Assembly: GCA_018712515.1 (NCBI GenBank)
Contig: DVGW01000022.1
Span: 90,839-154,838, forward strand
Source: Aphodovivens avicola
Lineage (GTDB): Bacteria; Actinomycetota; Coriobacteriia; Coriobacteriales; Eggerthellaceae
Reading direction: 5' to 3'
Length of the DNA stretch: 64,000 nt
The notes beneath the pieces are model-generated. The model did no database searches and was not told the DNA's origin. It saw nothing but the letters and a program-made list of their open reading frames with translations. This document shows positions 42,679 to 51,360 of this stretch, one piece after another; position 1 is the stretch's first letter; each line of letters begins with the position of its first letter. Made by a program: the position numbers and the translations under genes.

Positions 42679-43551
42679 ATGGCAGCACTTACCAACCAGA
42701 TCGCCACCGCCGACGTGGTGGAGGCGCTCGACCAGGAGTTCATCGCCAACTTCAACGGGGAGATGAGCCGGCTGACCGAGCTTCTGGGCATCTTCGCCCC
42801 GGAGGTCGTGGCAGCGGGCACCGCGATGTACCAGTACACCGTGACCGGATCGCTCGACACCACGAGCGTGGCCGAGGGCGACGAGGTCCCGCTGTCCAAG
42901 TACGAGGTCGACAAGACCCCCATCGGCGAGCACACCATGAAGCCGTACCGCAAGCTGGTGACCGCCCAGTCCATCGCCAAGGCCGGTTTCGAGAACGCGG
43001 TGCTCCGCACCGACCGCCAGATGGTCAAGGACATCCGCAAGGGCATCCTGGACGGCTTCTTCACCTTCCTGGCAACCGGCACCGGCTCCGCCACCGGCGA
43101 GGGCCTGCAGGCTGCGCTCGCCCAGGCCGACGCGAAGCTGGCCGACGAGCTGGAGAAGAACGGCGACGCAGCCGATCGCATCATCCACTTCGTGAACCAC
43201 TACGACATCGCGGATTACCTGGCGAAGGCCAACGTGACCACCCAGACCGTCTTCGGCATGACCTACCTGAAGGACTTCCTGGGCGTCACGGACATCTTCG
43301 TCACCAACAAGGTCGCCAAGGGCACCGTCTACGCCACCCCCGTGGAGAACATCCACGTCTACGGCATCGACTTCGCCGCGCTCGGCGACGCGGGCCTCTC
43401 CTACACCGTCCAGGACGACGGCCTGCTCGGCGTCCACCACGAGCCGAACTACACCCGCACCAGCTCCGAGACCTACGCGCTCGTCGGCTGCGATCTGCTC
43501 GCCGAGGTCAAGAACTACATCGTCAAGGCGACGGTGACGGACCCTCAGTAA
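42679..43551 (+). CDS. Major capsid protein
   Basis: A 290-residue HK97-fold capsid protein: N-terminal helix IATADVVEALDQEFIANF, then VTGSLDTTSVAEGDEVPLSKYEV (E-loop) and a C-terminal region VGCDLLAEVKNYIVKATVTD. The codon choice is strongly biased, as for highly expressed genes. GAGAGGAG precedes the start. It follows the scaffold gene. Confidence 0.9.
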   Translation: MAALTNQIATADVVEALDQEFIANFNGEMSRLTELLGIFAPEVVAAGTAMYQYTVTGSLDTTSVAEGDEVPLSKYEVDKTPIGEHTMKPYRKLVTAQSIAKAGFENAVLRTDRQMVKDIRKGILDGFFTFLATGTGSATGEGLQAALAQADAKLADELEKNGDAADRIIHFVNHYDIADYLAKANVTTQTVFGMTYLKDFLGVTDIFVTNKVAKGTVYATPVENIHVYGIDFAALGDAGLSYTVQDDGLLGVHHEPNYTRTSSETYALVGCDLLAEVKNYIVKATVTDPQ

Positions 43552-43571
43552 CCGACCCCGATCAGGTCCAG

Positions 43572-43982
43572 GTGACCGCCAGCGCGCCCGCTGACGGTCC
43601 CACGGGGCTCGGAGAAGTCTCCTTCGAGGACTTGGGCGATTACGAGGTGTCGCAGAACGGGCTGACGATCACCGTGACCGGAACGCTCAACGAGGTCGAC
43701 TGGTCGGAGTTCAGCTCCCGCGAGTCGGATAGGACCGGCTACTACCTGACGCTGCTGCTCGACGGCCCGGAGGGCGCGTACGTCGGCAAGACCACGCCGT
43801 CCAACGACTGGAAGGCGTCTCCCGTGTCTGAGTGCGCCGACGGCTGGTGCGTGGCGGTCAAGCCGAACGCCAAGAGCTTCACGTTCCAGGCTTTCGCGAA
43901 CGCCGAGGACGCCGCCGCCAAGGAGAACGGCACGAAGCACACGGTGGACCTGTCCGGCGTGGCGTACCAGGCGGGCGAGTAG
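43572..43982 (+). CDS. Head decoration or Ig-like capsid-associated protein
   Basis: A 136-residue beta-rich protein (LTITVTGTLNEVDWSEF...YYLTLLLDGPEGAYVGKT...FTFQAFANAEDAA). The GTG start at 43572 has only a weak ribosome site. The reading frame stays open upstream into the end of the capsid gene (in its -1 frame, VTDPDQVQVTAS). Either reinitiation or low-level frameshifting from the capsid gene could make it. Confidence 0.6.
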   Translation: MTASAPADGPTGLGEVSFEDLGDYEVSQNGLTITVTGTLNEVDWSEFSSRESDRTGYYLTLLLDGPEGAYVGKTTPSNDWKASPVSECADGWCVAVKPNAKSFTFQAFANAEDAAAKENGTKHTVDLSGVAYQAGE

Positions 43983-43983
43983 C

Positions 43984-44367
43984 GTGGAGCCCTTCGCGAC
44001 CGTAGAGGACTACGAGGCGCGGTACGGCGCGGTGGAGGACGAGAAGCGGCTGGCGCTGGCGCTGTCGGACGCATCGGCCTTCATCGCCGCCGAGATGGCG
44101 CGGGCCGGTGCCGCCATCGACCCCCACGACCAGGCCCAGGCGCAGGCGCTCGCCTACGTCGTCTGCCTGCTCGTCAACCGCGTGGAGCGGTCGGGCATGT
44201 ACGCGGGCCTGTCGAACGTCAGCCAGGGCGCGGGCGGATACACCGCCAGCGTGTCCGTATACAACCCCGGCGGCGGCTTCCGCCTGTACGCGGAGGAGCG
44301 CCGGATGCTCGGCATCGGAGGCGGGCGCGTCGGCATGACCGACCCGTACGGGGATGGTGCGCGATGA
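43984..44367 (+). CDS. Head-tail connector (Gp19/Gp15/Gp42-like)
   Basis: A 127-residue protein beginning MEPFATVEDYEARYGAVEDE, a common start of phage connector proteins, then helices and a C-terminal GGGFRLYAEERRMLGI. The GTG start lies two bases after the previous stop. It likely forms a ring under the portal. Confidence 0.8.
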   Translation: MEPFATVEDYEARYGAVEDEKRLALALSDASAFIAAEMARAGAAIDPHDQAQAQALAYVVCLLVNRVERSGMYAGLSNVSQGAGGYTASVSVYNPGGGFRLYAEERRMLGIGGGRVGMTDPYGDGAR

Positions 44368-44723
44368 TCGCGCCGCTGCCGGATTTCGGGCTGATCCAGG
44401 GCGAAACCGTGACCGTCCGCACGCCGACCATCTCCTACGACGAGCACATGGAGGAGGTGGAGACGTGGGAGGAAACGACCGTTTCCAACGTCGTCGTGGT
44501 ACCGGGCTCCACTTCCAACGTTATCGAATCGGCAAGGCCCGACGGCACACGCGTGGAGTTCACGCTCGGCTTACCAAAGTCGTTCACGGCGCCGCTTCGT
44601 GGCTGCCGCGTCGTCGTGCGCGGCACCGAGTATGCCGTCATCGGCGATCCGCAGCCCCTGACGCCTGACAACGTCCCAGGCCCGTGGAACTACACGGTGG
44701 AGGTGGAGGCGGTCGATGGCTAG
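44364..44723 (+). CDS. Head-tail joining (stopper) protein
   Basis: A 119-residue beta-rich protein (ETVTVRTPTISYDEHMEEVETWEE...GCRVVVRGTEYAVIGDPQPL...WNYTVEVEAVDG), typical of phage head closure proteins. Its start overlaps the connector stop (ATGA). Confidence 0.7.
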   Translation: MIAPLPDFGLIQGETVTVRTPTISYDEHMEEVETWEETTVSNVVVVPGSTSNVIESARPDGTRVEFTLGLPKSFTAPLRGCRVVVRGTEYAVIGDPQPLTPDNVPGPWNYTVEVEAVDG

Positions 44724-44994
44724 GGGCGTGAAGGTGCGCATCAACAGCGCGGGGGCGCAGGCCCTGCTCACCAGCGCAGCCGTGGCGTCCGACATCGAAG
44801 CGCGGGCGTCCGCGATAGCCGTTTCGGCATGCGCGAAAACGTCCCCGGACGAGATGCGAAACGACCCGTACATGTCGGAGGTCGACAACGGCGGCACGCG
44901 AGCGAGGGGCCGCGTGTGGACGTCGTCACCGCACGGCATCAGGAACAACAACAAGCACAACACGCTGCTCAACAGCCTGGACGCGGGGAGGTGA
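44716..44994 (+). CDS. HK97 gp10-like head-tail protein
   Basis: A 92-residue protein (GVKVRINSAGAQALLTSAAV; RARGRVWTSSPHGIRNNNKHNTLLNSLDAGR). The N-terminal helix, RARG strand and position match small gp10-like tail completion proteins. Overlaps the preceding gene by 8 bases. Confidence 0.65.
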   Translation: MARGVKVRINSAGAQALLTSAAVASDIEARASAIAVSACAKTSPDEMRNDPYMSEVDNGGTRARGRVWTSSPHGIRNNNKHNTLLNSLDAGR

Positions 44995-44998
44995 CCGC

Positions 44999-45358
44999 AT
45001 GGACGCGGAGAGAACCGCCGTCGATTACCTGAACGCCGCGAAGATCGGCGCGACGGCCTACTACGACGTGCCGAGCAAGCGCCCGACCGCGTTCATCGTG
45101 GTGGAGCGCACGGGCGGGCCGCATTCCGACTACGTGGTGGAGCGCCCGCTGCTCGACATCCAATGCTGGGCGAAGACCCGGCGCGACGCGGCGGTGCTGG
45201 CAGAGGACGCGAAAACCGTGTTGCTCGCCATGCCGGCGTCCGTCGCCGACTGCTTCCACGTCTCCATCACCTCCACGTTCCGCGACACCGACCTGGACAG
45301 CGGAACGCCCCGATACCACGTGGTCTGCGAGATCACGTTCACGACGCACAGCGCGTAA
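44999..45358 (+). CDS. Tail terminator/completion protein
   Basis: A 119-residue protein with the alternating strands and helices of tail terminators: ERPLLDIQCWAKTRRDAAVLAEDAKTVL, then a C-terminal strand YHVVCEITFTTH. It lies directly before the tail tube gene, as usual. Confidence 0.75.
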   Translation: MDAERTAVDYLNAAKIGATAYYDVPSKRPTAFIVVERTGGPHSDYVVERPLLDIQCWAKTRRDAAVLAEDAKTVLLAMPASVADCFHVSITSTFRDTDLDSGTPRYHVVCEITFTTHSA

Positions 45359-45394
45359 TCAGAACAAAACGACAACCGAACAGGAGGCACTGCC

Positions 45395-45976
45395 ATGGCA
45401 GAGGCAACCACCAACCAGACCGGCAACGTCAGCGTCGGCAAGGGCTCCGAGGGCGCGTACGCCTGGGCCGCGCCGTACGGCACCGCGCTGCCGACGGACA
45501 ACACCACTACGCTGAACGAGGCCTTCAACGTTCTCGGATTCATCTCCGAGGACGGCATAACGTTCTCAGACAGCTTCGACTCCACAACGCACGCCGATAT
45601 GAACGGCGACACCATCGCGTCGTCCACCGGCGCAATCGAGAAGACCGCGGCCTTCACCTGGGTGGAGCTGAAGAAGGCCACCCTCGACCTGATGTACGGC
45701 TCCGCCAACGTGATCGATGAGGAAGGCGTCATCGAGTACACCGACAAGGGCCCCGACCAGACGCTGTGGAGCATCGTCTTCGACTTCGTGCTCGGCGGCT
45801 CCCGCAAGTGGCGCGTCGTCGTGCCGCAGTGCAAGCTGAGCGAGATCGGCGACATGGTCGTCAACTACCAGGAGCTGATCGGACGCGAGACCACGATGGG
45901 CGTGCTCTACGACTCCGCCGTGGGCGGCTACTACAAGGGCTACCTTGACAGCACCGAGACCGAGGCGGCCGCCTAA
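45395..45976 (+). CDS. Major tail (tube) protein
   Basis: A 193-residue protein (AWAAPYGTALPTDNTTTLNEAF..NVLGFISEDGITFSD..; SRKWRVVVPQCKLSEIGDMVVNYQELIGRETT). This pattern and strong codon bias mark phage tail tube proteins. AGGAGG precedes the start. The last base is shared with the next start codon region. Confidence 0.87.
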   Translation: MAEATTNQTGNVSVGKGSEGAYAWAAPYGTALPTDNTTTLNEAFNVLGFISEDGITFSDSFDSTTHADMNGDTIASSTGAIEKTAAFTWVELKKATLDLMYGSANVIDEEGVIEYTDKGPDQTLWSIVFDFVLGGSRKWRVVVPQCKLSEIGDMVVNYQELIGRETTMGVLYDSAVGGYYKGYLDSTETEAAA

Positions 45977-46281
45977 TGGCCGCGCGCAAGACGGCCCCGA
46001 AGGGCAGGGAGGTGGAGGTCGACGGAATCAAGCTGACGGTCTCCATCGACCCTTCCAACGACTACGAGCTGGCAGAGACGTCGATCATCCTCGCCGATCC
46101 CGGCTCAACCAACATCGAGCGCAGCCGCGCGATCATGAAGCGCAACGACATGATCCTGGGCGACGACAAGCAGCGCGTGATGGACGAGCTGCGCGCCAAG
46201 CACGACGGGAAGCTCCCCGGCGAGGTCGTCAACGAGTTCGTCATCGCCGTCGCCAACAAGGCGGTGGAGGCAAAAAACTGA
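45976..46281 (+). CDS. Tail assembly chaperone, short form (gpG-like)
   Basis: A 101-residue protein (EVEVDGIKLTVSIDPSNDYELAE...VNEFVIAVANKAVEAKN). It lies between tail tube and tape measure. The frame ends AAAAAAC-TGA: heptamer A AAA AAC at 46272-46278 in the correct register for -1 slippage one codon before stop. Confidence 0.88.
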   Translation: MAARKTAPKGREVEVDGIKLTVSIDPSNDYELAETSIILADPGSTNIERSRAIMKRNDMILGDDKQRVMDELRAKHDGKLPGEVVNEFVIAVANKAVEAKN

Positions 46282-46673
46282 TCAAGCTCGGCGCGGTGCT
46301 GGCATCCCATGAGGACGCCCTCCGCGCCGACTTCCAACGATTCTACGGCCTGAACCTAGACGACATGGGGGACGCGTACAGCTTCCGGCACGCAGCCGCG
46401 CTGTGCGCGAACCTCCCGGACGATTCGGCGGTGTTCCGCGCAGAGGGCGACGGCTGGACGGGCACCCAGCAGATTCTCGCGTCCATCGGACGCGGCATCG
46501 ACGTCATCTGGTGGCAGCGCACCGATGCGGGGCAGAAGCCCAACGCGGCGCCGCCCGACAACTACATCTCACCCCATGAACGCCGGAAGCGGGCGCGCGC
46601 GAAAGCCGTGCCGATAGACGAGCGCAAACGCATCGTCGCGGAGGCGTACGGCTACGATCCCGAGAGGATGTGA
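45976..46673 (+). CDS. Tail assembly chaperone, -1 frameshift fusion (gpGT-like)
   Basis: After slipping at 46272-46278 the ribosome continues KLIKLGAVLASHEDALRADF... to 46673, giving about 232 residues. The downstream frame has no start of its own and continues with NYISPHERRKRARAK and VAEAYGYDPERM. This is the conserved G/GT arrangement of siphoviruses; the ratio of the two forms guides tail assembly on the tape measure. Confidence 0.88.
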
Positions 46674-46677
46674 TCGC

Positions 46678-49548
46678 ATGGCTGACGGCATCGAGCTCGC
46701 GTCCGCGTACGTCACGCTGATCCCGTCGCTGAAAGGCGCGCAGAAGCGCATCGAGGACGAGCTCGGCGGTGTCAGCACGGACGCCGCCGGAAGCAAGATC
46801 GGCAAGGGCCTTGGCGAGAGCATCGGATCGAGCCTCGACCTGTCGTCGGTGTCCCAGAAGATGCAGGACGTCGGAGGGAAGCTGAACGACGTCGGAAGCA
46901 AGATGATGGGCATCGGCGCGGGCCTCACGGCGGGCGTCACCGTTCCCATCGCGGGAGCGACCGCCGCCATCGGCGGTTTCGCGCTCAAGACCGCGAGCGC
47001 CGCCGAGACGACCGAGATCAGCTTCACCACCATGCTGGGCAGCTCGGAAGCCGCGCTCGACATGATGGGGCAGCTCGCCGACTTCGCAGCGCACACGCCG
47101 TTCGAGCTGTCCGGGCTGCAGACGGCGACCAGGCAACTGCTGGCCTACGGCTTCACCGCCGAGGACGTCATCCCGATGCTTACCGCCGTCGGCGACGCCA
47201 CGGCGGCGCTCGGCACGGGCCAGGCGGGCATCGAGTCCGTCACGCGCGCCCTCGGCCAGATGCAGACGCGCGGGAAGGCGAGCGCCGAGGAGATGCTGCA
47301 GCTCACCGAAGCCGGCATCCCCGCGTGGGAGTACCTGGCGCGCGCTATCGGCACCGACACGGCGGGGGCCATGGAGGCCGTCTCGGACGGGGCGGTCGAC
47401 GCCGACACCGCCATCAAGGCGCTGACCGACGGCATGGAGCAGGACTTCGGCGGCATGATGGAGGAGCAGTCGAAGACGGTGGAGGGCCTGTTCTCCAACC
47501 TTTCCGACGCCATCGAGCAGCCGCTCATGAAGCTGCGCGAAACCGACGCGTACGACCATTTCGCGGATGCTCTTTCAAGCGTCGTGGACAGTGCTGGGCC
47601 GTTCGTTGAGTCCTTGCTTCCGCACATGGAGAAGGGGCTGGATGGCGCGGCCGGCCTGCTGGACAAGGCATCCGACGCCATGGACTCGTTCGCGGCGATG
47701 TCCGAGGAAGGCCAAGCCAACATCCTCGGCGTCTTGGCGGCTTCCGCAGGGGCAGGCCCTGCGCTAACGGTGCTCGGCGGCGCGCTGCGCGTCGTTGGAA
47801 CCGTCGGAAGCGGCCTTGGCTCCATCGTCGGCAAAGCGGGGAACGCCATCGGGGATCTGTCGAAGAAAAGCTCCACCGCCTCCGGCGGGGTCGGCAAACT
47901 GACTGGCGGGCTGTCGCTGCTCAAAGGCGGGCTCGTCGGCCTCGGCCTCGGCGCGTTCGCGGTCACGCTGGGACTGGTGGCCGACCACTTCGCGAAGGCT
48001 GCTGAGCACGAGAGGATGCTGTCCGACGCGACGATGGACTTCGAAGAGATCGCAGCCAAGGCCGGCTCCACCCTCCAGGGCATGGAGGTGGACGTCGAAG
48101 GCGTGCTCAACCGCATGGCTGACCTAAATCAGCAAACCGCCGACACGATGGCGCAGCTCGGCTCCGACAGCGCGATGCTGGACGGCTACGTCGGAAGCAT
48201 CGAGCGGCTTGCGGACCAGACGGGGCTCACCGCCGCGGAGCAGTATGAGCTCAAGAACGCGGTCGAGCAGTACAACGCCATGACGGGCGATACGGTGGAG
48301 GTCGTCGATGCGGTCAACGGCAAGCTCTCTAAATCTACTGACGAGATCAAGGCGAACGCCGACGCTTGGCGAGACAACGCCGAGGCGCAGGCAATGCAGA
48401 ACGTCGCGACCGAGTACCTAGAGGAGCAGTTTCGCATCGCAGGGCAGCTGGCGACTGCGCAGGACGAGGCCGCGATCGCCGCCGAGAATCTTGCCGAGGC
48501 CGAGCGGCTTCTTTCGGAAAACCCCGGCGATCCAGGCTTGATAGAGCAGTGGGAAGGCGCGAAGCTTCAATACGAGGCCGTGACGGCAGAAGTTGATGAG
48601 CTGCAGAAATCGCTTGATGCAGCAGAGGGCAGCGCGCTGAACGCTGGCAACGCCGCAATGATAGCCGGAACGAAAATGGAGCAGGGGCTTAAGGACGCCG
48701 TGTCCGAGCTTCCCGCCGAGATGCAGGGCTTCGGAGTCAACGTCGCAACTCAGCTGTCCGCCGGCATCCAGGCGGGCACAGTGTCGGTTGACGCAGCGAC
48801 GGATTTCATGACGAATACGGTGGACAGCATCGTCTCGCAGCTTCCATCCGCCTTACAGCCACGCGGAGCTTCGGCGGCGGCTGCGCTAGCCAACGGCATC
48901 AGCTCGGGGCAGATCAACGCCCAGCAGGCCGCCGACATCCTAAACGCGGTCGTCAGCGGCGAGGCTCAGACGCTTCCGGCGGAACTTCAGCCCATAGCTG
49001 CTCAAGCGTCTTACGCATTCGCTTCGGGAATCGCCGAGGGCGAGGTTCCGACATTCGAGAACGCACAGAAGATTGCGGCGGCTGCGGCGAGCATGGACGA
49101 CGTCGGGGACATGTACACAAGCGGATACCATATCGTGCAGAACCTCGCGGCCGGCATCAACGCAGCCCGGTCTCTGGCAAGCATAGCCGCTCAAGGAGTG
49201 GCGGACGCCATCGCATCGCCCATCAAATTCTCGGTTCCGGAATCAGGCCCGTTCAGCGGGTCTGAGAAGGGCGGCTACACATCGGGCAGGCACCTCGTTG
49301 AGAACTTCGCGAACGGCATGCTCGCCGGCGTCCATGAAGTGTCGAGCGCGGCGAACTATGTCACGCGCAGTGCGAGCGAGGCGTTCTCCGCATCCTCAAA
49401 AACATACCAATCGGCAAGGATGGCTACCGGCGCAAGCATCGTCCAGAACTTCAGCACGCGTGTCGTGAGGGCCGACGAGGACCTCTACTCCGTCGCGCCG
49501 ATCATCTACCGAAACGCGGCTAGGGAGGCGAGGCTGATGAGCCTATGA
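46678..49548 (+). CDS. Tape measure protein
   Basis: A 956-residue protein, the longest gene after the fibre. The N-terminal core FALKTASAAETTEISFTTML...GQLADFAAHTPFELSGLQTA is the TP901-type tape measure domain. A hydrophobic stretch lies near 380-430 (GLVGLGLGAFAVTLGL), followed by long Ala-rich helices and a C-terminal repeat region. It sets tail length and is ejected with DNA. Confidence 0.92.
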   Translation: MADGIELASAYVTLIPSLKGAQKRIEDELGGVSTDAAGSKIGKGLGESIGSSLDLSSVSQKMQDVGGKLNDVGSKMMGIGAGLTAGVTVPIAGATAAIGGFALKTASAAETTEISFTTMLGSSEAALDMMGQLADFAAHTPFELSGLQTATRQLLAYGFTAEDVIPMLTAVGDATAALGTGQAGIESVTRALGQMQTRGKASAEEMLQLTEAGIPAWEYLARAIGTDTAGAMEAVSDGAVDADTAIKALTDGMEQDFGGMMEEQSKTVEGLFSNLSDAIEQPLMKLRETDAYDHFADALSSVVDSAGPFVESLLPHMEKGLDGAAGLLDKASDAMDSFAAMSEEGQANILGVLAASAGAGPALTVLGGALRVVGTVGSGLGSIVGKAGNAIGDLSKKSSTASGGVGKLTGGLSLLKGGLVGLGLGAFAVTLGLVADHFAKAAEHERMLSDATMDFEEIAAKAGSTLQGMEVDVEGVLNRMADLNQQTADTMAQLGSDSAMLDGYVGSIERLADQTGLTAAEQYELKNAVEQYNAMTGDTVEVVDAVNGKLSKSTDEIKANADAWRDNAEAQAMQNVATEYLEEQFRIAGQLATAQDEAAIAAENLAEAERLLSENPGDPGLIEQWEGAKLQYEAVTAEVDELQKSLDAAEGSALNAGNAAMIAGTKMEQGLKDAVSELPAEMQGFGVNVATQLSAGIQAGTVSVDAATDFMTNTVDSIVSQLPSALQPRGASAAAALANGISSGQINAQQAADILNAVVSGEAQTLPAELQPIAAQASYAFASGIAEGEVPTFENAQKIAAAAASMDDVGDMYTSGYHIVQNLAAGINAARSLASIAAQGVADAIASPIKFSVPESGPFSGSEKGGYTSGRHLVENFANGMLAGVHEVSSAANYVTRSASEAFSASSKTYQSARMATGASIVQNFSTRVVRADEDLYSVAPIIYRNAAREARLMSL

Positions 49549-50418
49549 GTGACATGCCGCTGTACGTCGAGCTCTCGCTCGATGGAAAGATGATCAGGCT
49601 GAACGGCAGGGGAGGCCCCTCCGCCGACGGGCTCGTGGTGGAGCACTCCGGCGTGGACGGGTGGTACTCGACCCCCCGACGCCAAGGTGTCCATGACCGA
49701 GATGCAGACCGGCGATGGCGCGCACGCGGTCCAGGAGTCGGCGATCCTCTACGGCGCGCGGACGGTGACGATCCCGTGGGCGTCGGTGGGCGCCTCCCGC
49801 GACGAGGCGGTGGCCGGGCTGCTCCGGCTGCTCTCCACCGCGCACCGCATGGTGCGGGTGCGGCTCGTGGACGACTCGACCGACACCTACGTCGAGGGCT
49901 ACACGCAGGTCGGCGCCGACCCGTCGTACATGCGGCGCGGCATGACCGGGACGCTGACGGTGGTCTGCCCCGACCCGCGCAGGTACTCCACGGATGCCAG
50001 CGGGGTTCAGCTGCTGCCCGGCTCCGCGGTGTCGGGCGGGCTGTCGTACGGCGGCGGTGACGGGCTGGTGTACCAGCTGACCTACGGCGGCGATCCGGAA
50101 TCGCTGCAGAACGTGGCGACGATCGCCAACTCCGGAACGTCGACGGCGTACCCGGCCATCACCGTCACCGGCCCGATGAACGGCGGGTTCCGCATCGACT
50201 GGGACGGCGGCTCGGTCGCCTACTCGCAGCCGGTGAGGGGCGTGCCGCTCGTGCTCGACTGCCTCACGCGCACCGCGAGCATCGGCGGGCTCGACACGTC
50301 GAGGCATCTGACTTCGCGAGGCTTCCCGAGCATTCCGCCTGGCGGCTCTATCACCGTCAACCTCCAGGCGTCCGGCACCGGCTGGGCGACCGTGGAGTGG
50401 CGCGACACGTACATCTAA
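49545..50418 (+). pseudogene. Distal tail protein (Dit-like), frameshifted at C6
   Basis: The N-terminus (49545 to about 49676) reads DMPLYVELSLDGKMIRLNG and YSTP, then loses frame at six C residues (49672-49677). Continuing in the +1 frame gives DAKVSMTEMQTGDG... through MVRVRLVDDSTDTYVEGYT to WRDTYI at 50418, a normal distal tail protein of about 290 residues. Removing one C restores it. A second start (GTG 49687) could make an N-truncated form, as 47 residues would be lost. Confidence 0.8.
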
Positions 50419-50427
50419 GGAGGATCA

Positions 50428-51360
50428 ATGGCCACTACAGCGCTCGGCATCATGCAGGACTCCGCCGGCAACGGCGTGGACCCGCACACGCACCGCAAGA
50501 TCATCCAGGCCCGGTGGAGCAATCCGGGCGTCATCACCGGGCTGTCCGTGACCGGAGGGTCGGGCCTGACGTACAGCGTGTCCGCCGGATGCGCGGTGGT
50601 CACCCGCGGCGAATCGGACGGCTACGCGGAGGCGTACTTCGAGGGCGGCTCCACCCCGGCGGTGTCGGCGGGAGACCCGTCGAACCCACGTGTGGACCTC
50701 GTCTGGATCAAGGCGAACGACATTCAGCAGGGGGATGATGACAACCGCGTGCACGTGGGGGTGACCTCCGGAACGCCGGCGGCGTCGCCTGTCGCTCCCT
50801 CGGCCCCTGCCGGATGCCTTCCCATCGCGTCCATGCTCGTGCCTGCTGGGGCGACCTCCACGGCCAGCGCCCAGATGGACTCCGAGCGCGACTACGCGAT
50901 CCCGTACGGCGCTACGCTGGGACTTTTGGGTGAGAACGTCGACACCCGCGACATGATCGGCGACAGCGTCGCCGGCGCGTGGCACTACGAGAACGCCGTC
51001 GAGTTCACCGTCCCGACCGCCCGCCTGGTTGAGCTCATATACTCGTGCACGTTCTCCAACACCCCGAGCAACTCCGGCGATTTCTTGAGCTGGGGGGTCG
51101 CAGCTTTCCAGATAGACGGTGAGGACGTGCCTCACAGCGGGACTGAGTGGCAGGCGACCAACAACGTTTGGGAGGACCACGAGGTGTCCTGCCTCGTCGA
51201 GGTGAGCGCCGGAACGCATGTCGCCAGGGTGAGGAACGGAAAGTTCTCTGGCTCTCCCAGCAACTCCGCTCCGTACTTCCACTACACGACCGGCGGCGGA
51301 CTCGACGCCGAGAGAAAGGGCCGCACGCTGAGGGTCTGGGACCGGGGGGTCGTGTCCTGA
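50428..51360 (+). CDS. Baseplate/receptor-binding-type tail protein
   Basis: A 310-residue protein. Residues 1-160 (SAGNGVDPHTHRKIIQARWSN; YSVSAGCAVVTRGESDGYAEAY; PRVDLVWIKANDIQQGDDDN) resemble baseplate upper-type domains. Residues 175-310 form a beta-sandwich (VEFTVPTARLVELIYSC...VARVRNGKFSG). AGGAGG precedes the start. Confidence 0.65.
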   Translation: MATTALGIMQDSAGNGVDPHTHRKIIQARWSNPGVITGLSVTGGSGLTYSVSAGCAVVTRGESDGYAEAYFEGGSTPAVSAGDPSNPRVDLVWIKANDIQQGDDDNRVHVGVTSGTPAASPVAPSAPAGCLPIASMLVPAGATSTASAQMDSERDYAIPYGATLGLLGENVDTRDMIGDSVAGAWHYENAVEFTVPTARLVELIYSCTFSNTPSNSGDFLSWGVAAFQIDGEDVPHSGTEWQATNNVWEDHEVSCLVEVSAGTHVARVRNGKFSGSPSNSAPYFHYTTGGGLDAERKGRTLRVWDRGVVS

